Assembly (NCBI GenBank): GCA_017556145.1
Contig: JAFZCU010000180.1
Location: 1-54,547, forward strand
Origin: Prevotella sp.
Lineage (GTDB): Bacteria; Bacteroidota; Bacteroidia; Bacteroidales; Bacteroidaceae
DNA: 54,547 nt
Direction: 5' to 3'
The number at the start of each line of letters is the position of its first letter. The first letter of the stretch is position 1. The notes under the pieces were generated by a model that was not told where the DNA came from, did not search any database, and worked only from the letters and a program-made list of their open reading frames with translations. This document shows, piece by piece, positions 48,188 through 54,547 of this stretch. The translations under genes were made by a program, and so were the position numbers.

Positions 48188-51100
48188 CCGTTAACAGTTT
48201 ATAAGGCCAGTGCAGGAAGCGGAAAAACCTTCACGCTTGCCACAAATTATATTAAGTTGGTGGTTGAGAATCCGCTATCCTACCGTAACATCCTGGCCGT
48301 GACTTTTACCAACAAGGCCACGGAAGAGATGAAGATGCGTATTCTCAGCCAGTTATACGGCATTTGGAAACAACTGCCAGACTCTGCCAATTACATGAGG
48401 GCTATCTGCGAGAAAACGGGGTTGTCGGAAGCCTTAGTCAGCGAGCGTGCCGGTATCGCTCTCAGCAATCTGCTCCATAACTATAATTACTTTCGTGTGG
48501 AGACCATCGACACTTTCTTCCAAGGGGTGCTTCGTAACCTTGCACGAGAACTGGACCTCACTGCGAATCTGCGCATCGGACTTAATGACAGCCAAGTAGA
48601 AGAACTCGCCGTCGACAAGCTGATAGAAGACCTCAACACAACGGACGTTATACTCCAATGGCTATTGAGATACATTATGGAGAATATCTCCGATGATAAG
48701 TCGTGGAATGTGATTGGACAGATCAAGACCTTCGGCAAGACAATCTTCCATGATGAATACAAAAATGTCAGCAACATGCTTCGACAGAAGATGGAGGAGC
48801 CTGGGTTCTTTGACAACTATACTACCCGGCTTAAAGAATTGCGCGCCGCTGCAGAGGAACGGATGAAAGGGTTGGCCCATGATTTCTTTGAGACGATTGA
48901 CAGTGAAGGTCTTAGCATCGATGATTTTTCTTATGGGAAATCCGGTGTCTGCAGCATCTTCCTGAAACTACAGGAGGGGCTGTTCGATGAGAGTATCGTC
49001 AGTAAACGAGTGACAGAGAGCGTGGGCGATTCCGGGAAATGGTGCAAGAAAAACCATCCCCGCAGGGAACAGATCCAAAGCCTTGTGGACACTTCGCTTG
49101 ACAATATACTCAGAACGGTTATCGAAGAGCGTCCCCGTCAATGGAAACGCTATAAGACAGCTGAACTCACCCTACGTCACCTCAATCAGTTAAGGCTATT
49201 GGGCTGCATAGAGAAGACAGTGCGAGAACTGAACGAAAGTGCAAATCGTTTCCTGTTATGCGACACCCAACAATTGCTCCATGCCTTAATCGATGGCAGC
49301 GACACGCCCTTCATTTTTGAGAAGATCGGCACCCAACTGCAACATATCATGATTGACGAGTTCCAGGACACGTCGACCGTACAGTGGCAGAACTTCAAGG
49401 TATTACTCTCTGAAGCCATGAGTCAGGAAGGATCAGAGAGCCTGATTGTCGGCGATGTGAAGCAAAGTATCTATCGCTGGCGTTCGGGTGACTGGCGACT
49501 CCTGAATGATATCCAGACACAATTCCCTTCGTCTGAGGCGCAACTCGACATCCGCACCCTCGACACCAATTATCGCTCGCAGCGCAACATCATTGAATTC
49601 AACAACGCCTTCTTCCGTTCAGCCGCGCAACTCGAATATCTGGCCTTACAAGACAATCCGGAAGCCACAGCCCTTCAACGTGCCTATGCCGATGTGAAGC
49701 AAACCGTGCCCGACAAACTGGGTAACAACGGAATGATCAACATTCAGTTGCTGCCACCAGATGATTATCAGGAAAAGACCTTCGCGAGAATAGCCGACAT
49801 CGTATGTGAGCTAACCGAAAAAGGCGTGAAACCCTCAAGGATGGCCATCCTTGTAAGGGCAAATGCCTATATCCCACAAATTGCCGACTATTTCACCAAA
49901 CAACTGCCCGATATACGCATTGTTTCCGATGAAGCTTTCCGCTTGGATGCCTCTATAGCCGTCAATCTGCTCGTCGGATCCCTACATCTCATCACCCACC
50001 CCGACGACATCCTTGCCAAAGCCAATGTTGCCAAATTTTATCAACGCTATGTGCTGGGAACAAAGATGCCTGATAACGAACTGCTGCTCAGTACCAATCC
50101 TCTCAACGAGCTATTGCCTGAGGCCTATATCAACCACTTCGAAGAACTGACGAACCTGTCATTATACGAACTGACAGAACGCCTCTACACCATCTTTGAA
50201 CTCCATCGTTTAGAGGGGCAGAGTGCCTATCTGTGTGCTTTTTATGACCAACTTCTCAACTTCACCAGCGAAAATGCGACAGGCATTGATGCCTTTGTTT
50301 CCGAATGGGAAGAGAACCTCTGTTCAAAAACCATTCAAAGTGACGAAATCAATGGTATACGCCTGATATCCATCCACAAATCAAAAGGACTGGAGTTCGA
50401 TCATGTCATCATTCCCTTCTGCGACTGGCAACTTGAAAAATCGCAAGGCAACATTCTCTGGTGCAGACCTGACGAAGCGCCATTTAATGACTTGCCTATC
50501 GTGCCCATTGACTATAGCCCTAAGCAGATGAGGGGCACCATCTATGAAGATGACTATCAGCATGAACACTTGCAGAATACTGTCGACAATCTCAACCTGC
50601 TCTATGTCGCCTTCACACGTGCCGTTCAGAGTCTGTTCGTCATCGGCAAGCGTAATGCCAAGAACAGCCGATCCATGCTCATCGAACAGGTGCTGCCACT
50701 TATTGTACAAGAGATACCAGATGCCAACCTCTCAGGTATCGACAACGAAAGTGACCCTGTTGAATTCACCTGTGGCACTCTGGTACTAGAAGAAGACGCC
50801 CCACACAAAGAATCGACCAATCCTTTCCTACAAGAGGCGGAAACCGTCAGTTTCAAAATCAAGACGTTCGACAATCCCGTATCTTTCCGTCAGAGTAATC
50901 GCAGCAAGGATTTCATCTCTGCACAAGACGATGATAACGAGGAACAACAGCAGCGGCAATACATCCAGACGGGCAGTATCCTCCATCTGATTTTCTCAAC
51001 CATCCGCACCTCTGCCGATATTGACAGTGCTTTAAAGCGTCTTCAGCTTGAAGGCATCCTCTATGATGAAGAGGTGACGGCCGAGAAGATATCATCCATG

Positions 51101-51409
51101 CTTCGCAAACGGTTACAGAACGCTCGAGTGGCCGATTGGTTTTCTGACCGATGGACGCTCTTCAACGAATGTACTATCCTTTCAGTTGAAAATGGCGAAG
51201 TCATCGAGAGACGTCCAGACCGTGTGATGACCAACGGCAAGGAATGGGTGGTGGTCGACTTTAAGTTCGGAAGCCCGAAGGATGAATACCACAATCAGGT
51301 ACGCGAATATATGCAATTACTGGTCAACATGGGCCATACCAATATCAAGGGCTACCTCTGGTTCGTTTATTCGAATATAATTGAAGAAGTAATACTAAAC
51401 CAACTATAA
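48179..51409 (+). CDS. addA: AddA-type helicase-nuclease subunit (UvrD-like)
   Basis: A 1076-residue UvrD/Rep superfamily helicase with a C-terminal nuclease. Walker A is ASAGSGKT (10-17), motif Ia AVTFTNKATEEMK, motif II MIDEFQDTS, motif III GDVKQSIYRWRSGD, motif IV TNYRS, motif V ISIHKSKGLEF and motif VI NLLYVAFTRA. The C-terminal 100 residues carry a PD-(D/E)XK nuclease pattern (RRPDRV, VVVDFKFGSP, QVREYMQLL). With AddB it resects double-strand breaks for recombination in the cytosol. The gene lies 10 bases before addB. The start overlaps a heptamer repeat. It is shorter than B. subtilis AddA, as is common in Bacteroidetes. Confidence 0.93.
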   Translation: MSKPLTVYKASAGSGKTFTLATNYIKLVVENPLSYRNILAVTFTNKATEEMKMRILSQLYGIWKQLPDSANYMRAICEKTGLSEALVSERAGIALSNLLHNYNYFRVETIDTFFQGVLRNLARELDLTANLRIGLNDSQVEELAVDKLIEDLNTTDVILQWLLRYIMENISDDKSWNVIGQIKTFGKTIFHDEYKNVSNMLRQKMEEPGFFDNYTTRLKELRAAAEERMKGLAHDFFETIDSEGLSIDDFSYGKSGVCSIFLKLQEGLFDESIVSKRVTESVGDSGKWCKKNHPRREQIQSLVDTSLDNILRTVIEERPRQWKRYKTAELTLRHLNQLRLLGCIEKTVRELNESANRFLLCDTQQLLHALIDGSDTPFIFEKIGTQLQHIMIDEFQDTSTVQWQNFKVLLSEAMSQEGSESLIVGDVKQSIYRWRSGDWRLLNDIQTQFPSSEAQLDIRTLDTNYRSQRNIIEFNNAFFRSAAQLEYLALQDNPEATALQRAYADVKQTVPDKLGNNGMINIQLLPPDDYQEKTFARIADIVCELTEKGVKPSRMAILVRANAYIPQIADYFTKQLPDIRIVSDEAFRLDASIAVNLLVGSLHLITHPDDILAKANVAKFYQRYVLGTKMPDNELLLSTNPLNELLPEAYINHFEELTNLSLYELTERLYTIFELHRLEGQSAYLCAFYDQLLNFTSENATGIDAFVSEWEENLCSKTIQSDEINGIRLISIHKSKGLEFDHVIIPFCDWQLEKSQGNILWCRPDEAPFNDLPIVPIDYSPKQMRGTIYEDDYQHEHLQNTVDNLNLLYVAFTRAVQSLFVIGKRNAKNSRSMLIEQVLPLIVQEIPDANLSGIDNESDPVEFTCGTLVLEEDAPHKESTNPFLQEAETVSFKIKTFDNPVSFRQSNRSKDFISAQDDDNEEQQQRQYIQTGSILHLIFSTIRTSADIDSALKRLQLEGILYDEEVTAEKISSMLRKRLQNARVADWFSDRWTLFNECTILSVENGEVIERRPDRVMTNGKEWVVVDFKFGSPKDEYHNQVREYMQLLVNMGHTNIKGYLWFVYSNIIEEVILNQL

Positions 51410-51419
51410 AACCCACGCT

Positions 51420-54293
51420 ATGAAATCCTTTCTCGAATACGTCGCTGCCGACCTGCTACAAAAATACGGCACCAACCTGTCAAGAATCGCAGTGGTCTTC
51501 CCAAACAAACGGGCAGCCCTTTTCCTCAACGAACATCTGGCACGTCTGGCAGGTAAACCGCTCTGGAGTCCGGCCTATATCACCATCAGCGACCTTTTCC
51601 GTAATCATAGCCAGCGACAGGTGGCAGACCCCATCCAACTGATCTGCGATCTGCATCAGTGTTTCACGCAGTGTACTGGCATCGATGAAACTCTTGAGCA
51701 TTTCTATGGCTGGGGACAGCTGTTGCTTTCCGATTTCGATGATATCGACAAGAACATGGCCTCAGCTGAACATGTTTTCGCCAACCTACGCGACATCCAC
51801 GAATACGACGACACCTCATACTTGACTGAAGAACAGAGAATTACACTTCAAAGGTTTTTTAGCAACTTTAACGAGGAACATAATAGTGAACTGAAACAGC
51901 GCTTCCTCCAACTTTGGAGTCATATCCTCGACATCTATCTATCGTTTAATGACAGATTAGCAAAGCAAGGATTGGCTTATGAAGGGGCGCTCTACCGTGA
52001 AGTGGCAGAACGTGAGGACATTGAATTCGAATACGATACCTATCTCTTCATCGGCTTCAATATGCTACAGCAGGTCGAACAGACACTCTTCCGTCGTATG
52101 AAGCAACAAGGGAAGGCCCGTTTCTATTGGGACTACGACCACTATTACCTCAACACCAATGAGGCAGGATACTATATTGCCCAATATCTCAACGACTTTC
52201 CAAACGAATTTGACAATCGAAATGATGAAATATACAGCAACTTCACCAAACAGAAGACCATCACCTATATCTCTGCTCCGACAGAGAATATCCAGGCACG
52301 CTATATTTATACCTGGCTACGACAGCAGAACCGCATCGCCGACAACAGGCGAACAGCCGTTGTGCTCTGTAATGAGAACTTGCTGCAGACAGCGATTCAT
52401 TGCATCCCTTCCAAAGCGAAAAAAGTGAATATCACAACAGGTTATCCGCTTTCGCAAACCCCAATTACCTCGTTCGTCAATCTGCTTGTCAACCTACAAA
52501 CGAACGGCTATGTTGCTGAAACAGGCCACTATCGTCTCCGACACGTCAACCTTGTGCTGCGACATCCCTATTCCCACCATGTTTCTACGGCCAGCAACAG
52601 TCTATATGATGAGTTGAACGCACAGAAGATCTACTATCCTGACTCAACTCTGCTCTCAAAAGACAAAGGTCTTCAGTTACTCTTCTCTATGGAGCATGCC
52701 AGCACAGACCGATTTAACAGCACTCTCCTTCTCTGGCTGATGTCTGTCATCCGTCAAATAGCCAAAACCGTCAGTAAAGATGAAGCAGAACCCTCTCCCC
52801 TGACTCAGGAAAGTCTGTTCCGGATGTATACCTTGCTGAATCGTTTGAGCGACCTCGTTGAAAAAGGTAGTCTTCAAGTCGACACCATTACTTTGCAACG
52901 ACTCATCACGCAGATAGTCTCTGCCACCAGCATCCCCTTCCACGGAGAACCCGTTGAAGGTATTCAGATAATGGGTGTACTGGAAACGCGAAACATCGAC
53001 TTCGAACATGTGCTGCTGCTCTCCTGCAATGAGGGCAACCTGCCCAAAGGGCTGAGCGACACATCATTCATCCCTTACAGCATCCGAAAGGCCTACGGAC
53101 TCACCACCATCGACCATAAGGTGGCCATCTATGCCTATTATTTCCATCGGCTGCTGCAACGTGCCAGCGATATCACATTGGTCTATAACAATTCCACCAA
53201 CGATGGTCAGACTGGTGAGATGTCGCGCTTTATGCTGCAGATGATGGTTGAGAGTGGGCACAAGGTTAATATACAGGCTCTGATGGCAGGTCAGGTACCC
53301 ATACCGCGGACGCTCCAGCCTATAGAAAAGAGCGATGCCGTTATGCAAATCCTACGGAAGCATTTTGAAGCTAACATGCTTACCCCAACGGCCATCAACC
53401 GCTACATGCGCTGCCAATTGCAGTTCTTCTATCGCTACGTGAGCGGCATCATCGAACCCGACAATGATGATGAAGACGCCATCGACAACCGCGTCTTTGG
53501 AAATATCTTCCACCTCGCTGCCCACATCCTCTACAAGAAACTCATGCAAAAGAGCCGAAAGATCATGGCGGCTGACATTGAGTACTTACTCCAAACGGAA
53601 GTAGACATTCACCGGGCAGTTGATGAAGCCATCAAACAGGAGTTGTTCCACATAAAGGATGCTACCCGGCCATTGCCACCACTCGACGGACTGCAGATCA
53701 TCAATCGAGAGGTCATCATCAAATATATCCGGCAACTACTTGAGATCGACCGTCGCCTGACACCATTTTCTATTCTTAAACTCGAAAAACCAGAGATGAT
53801 GGACTATGAGATCTCTATTGGCAAGGACACATTCTCGACGACGCTTGGAGGAACAATTGACCGTCTTGACAGTATCACAACCCCAGATGGTACAGAGCAG
53901 ATTCGTGTGATTGACTACAAGACAGGAAGCCGCCGGCTCAAGGCACTTGCCGATGTGGATGCCATCTTTGCACAGGAGAGCTTAAAAGATCATAGCGATT
54001 ATTACCTACAGGCTTTTCTCTACAGCCATATTGTCAGGCTCAAGTCAAAGAACGTTCCTGTGGCACCAGCCCTACTTTTCATCCAGCATGCCGGTAGCGA
54101 AGATTACGACCCCACCCTCTGCCTGGGCCGTGAACCTGTCAACGACATCGCAAATTATTCAGAAACGTATATGAAGCAGCTTGATAGTGTCATCAGCAAC
54201 ATCTTTAATCCTGCTATCAGTTTTACGCCTACCGATGACAGGAAACGATGCCAACACTGTCCGTATGCAAACCTCTGCGGGATATTATCCTAA
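51420..54293 (+). CDS. addB: AddB-type PD-(D/E)XK nuclease subunit with iron-sulfur cysteines
   Basis: A 957-residue protein. The N-terminus (about 1-100, RIAVVFPNKRAALFLNEHLA) is a degenerate helicase-like domain with no Walker A, so ATP hydrolysis by this subunit is unlikely. The C-terminal nuclease has LGGTIDRLDS and RVIDYKTGSR (catalytic Asp, Asp and Lys). A cysteine in YMRCQLQFFYRYV and three in RCQHCPYANLC match the 4Fe-4S staple seen in AddB nucleases. Together with AddA it should form the break-resection complex. The stop overlaps by four bases with the end of a convergent MFS gene. No terminator is seen. Confidence 0.92.
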   Translation: MKSFLEYVAADLLQKYGTNLSRIAVVFPNKRAALFLNEHLARLAGKPLWSPAYITISDLFRNHSQRQVADPIQLICDLHQCFTQCTGIDETLEHFYGWGQLLLSDFDDIDKNMASAEHVFANLRDIHEYDDTSYLTEEQRITLQRFFSNFNEEHNSELKQRFLQLWSHILDIYLSFNDRLAKQGLAYEGALYREVAEREDIEFEYDTYLFIGFNMLQQVEQTLFRRMKQQGKARFYWDYDHYYLNTNEAGYYIAQYLNDFPNEFDNRNDEIYSNFTKQKTITYISAPTENIQARYIYTWLRQQNRIADNRRTAVVLCNENLLQTAIHCIPSKAKKVNITTGYPLSQTPITSFVNLLVNLQTNGYVAETGHYRLRHVNLVLRHPYSHHVSTASNSLYDELNAQKIYYPDSTLLSKDKGLQLLFSMEHASTDRFNSTLLLWLMSVIRQIAKTVSKDEAEPSPLTQESLFRMYTLLNRLSDLVEKGSLQVDTITLQRLITQIVSATSIPFHGEPVEGIQIMGVLETRNIDFEHVLLLSCNEGNLPKGLSDTSFIPYSIRKAYGLTTIDHKVAIYAYYFHRLLQRASDITLVYNNSTNDGQTGEMSRFMLQMMVESGHKVNIQALMAGQVPIPRTLQPIEKSDAVMQILRKHFEANMLTPTAINRYMRCQLQFFYRYVSGIIEPDNDDEDAIDNRVFGNIFHLAAHILYKKLMQKSRKIMAADIEYLLQTEVDIHRAVDEAIKQELFHIKDATRPLPPLDGLQIINREVIIKYIRQLLEIDRRLTPFSILKLEKPEMMDYEISIGKDTFSTTLGGTIDRLDSITTPDGTEQIRVIDYKTGSRRLKALADVDAIFAQESLKDHSDYYLQAFLYSHIVRLKSKNVPVAPALLFIQHAGSEDYDPTLCLGREPVNDIANYSETYMKQLDSVISNIFNPAISFTPTDDRKRCQHCPYANLCGILS

Positions 54294-54547
54294 CGGTTCT
54301 TGTGCCTGAGATACCAGCCGTGAGTAAAGAAATGATATAACAGAAGTGCAACCACTGTTATACAGAGAGCCACATGCAGTGCAACTTCCGTCTGCAGTTC
54401 CAGTAGGCCATAGCCCATACCAATGCCGAGTGCCAATCCAAACTCCCAAGCCAGGAAAAAAGTGCTCTGTGCCGTCCCACGCTGGCAATGACGGCTCAAC
54501 TTAATATAAAACAACAAGAAGCGTGAGCCTATAATACCCAGTCCAAA
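54290..54547 (-). CDS. MFS-type transporter, C-terminal part, cut by window edge
   Basis: Eighty-six codons are present up to TAG at 54290-54292; the rest lies beyond the window. The fragment shows a basic loop (KLSRHCQRGTAQS), a helix with FFLAWEFGLALGIGMGYGLL and a last helix VALHVALCITVVALLLYHF before a basic tail (HKNR). The loop-helix pattern (GTAQS-FFLAWEFGLALG) is like the late helices of major facilitator transporters. The substrate is unknown. It converges with addB, overlapping its stop by four bases. Confidence 0.75.
   Translation of the reverse strand, partial: FGLGIIGSRFLLFYIKLSRHCQRGTAQSTFFLAWEFGLALGIGMGYGLLELQTEVALHVALCITVVALLLYHFFTHGWYLRHKNR

Overview
The window reads as a chromosomal segment of a Bacteroidales bacterium, most likely Prevotella or a close relative. 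Reasons: many promoters fit the Bacteroidetes form TTTG-N19/20-TAnnTTTG; the primary sigma factor is the short Bacteroidetes RpoD; and there are Bacteroidetes-restricted families (DUF4296, DUF5686, DUF6261, fimbrillin-like protein, GH106, EF-G2). No rRNA, tRNA, insertion sequence, prophage or CRISPR array was found.

Layout. 1-7.5 kb (minus): ileS, a DksA/TraR-like regulator, lspA, a DUF4296 lipoprotein, a nucleoside-type MFS permease and rsmE (cut by the edge). 7.6-11.6 kb (plus): Dcu C4-dicarboxylate transporter and a secreted GH106 rhamnosidase. 11.7-16.8 kb: EF-G2, hemW and ettA. 17-19.5 kb: a surface-protein island with a 50-aa peptide, a fimbrillin-like lipoprotein gene broken by a stop codon, a 41-bp structured tandem repeat and a DUF6261 gene. 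19.6-26 kb (minus): TonB-dependent receptor, SH3-like membrane lipoprotein, U32 (RlhA-type) protein and metA. 26-34.6 kb (minus): a tight five-gene operon encoding a multi-zinc-ribbon protein, a transmembrane Ser/Thr kinase, a zinc-ribbon protein with four AAA+ modules, a zinc-ribbon FHA protein and a PP2C phosphatase. 34.7-37.3 kb (minus): ABC-F ATPase and LolA-like protein. 37.4-40.2 kb (plus): tex and an AlbA_2 protein. 40.2-40.7 kb: a 26-aa membrane peptide candidate and two RNA-like hairpins. 40.7-54.3 kb (plus): uxaB, uvrA, rpoD, a DUF5686 outer-membrane protein, addA and addB. The far edge holds the end of an MFS gene.

Most of the window is housekeeping: translation (ileS, ettA, EF-G2, rsmE, an RlhA-type protein), lipoprotein maturation, DNA repair (uvrA, addAB) and transcription (rpoD, tex, DksA-like). 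The best candidate for an undescribed system is the kinase/FHA/phosphatase/quadruple-AAA operon. It has a writer, reader and eraser of Ser/Thr phosphorylation plus a multi-module CbxX-type ATPase; three of the five proteins carry zinc ribbons. It has its own consensus promoter and no secretion genes beside it.

A second theme is short-period repeats. Period-9 arrays (CNGARTAAT-like or CTAG-centred) lie in frame inside ileS (two), the U32 gene and uvrA (two), and across the GH106 stop codon. Period-7 arrays lie in hemW, between uxaB and uvrA, and across the addA start codon.
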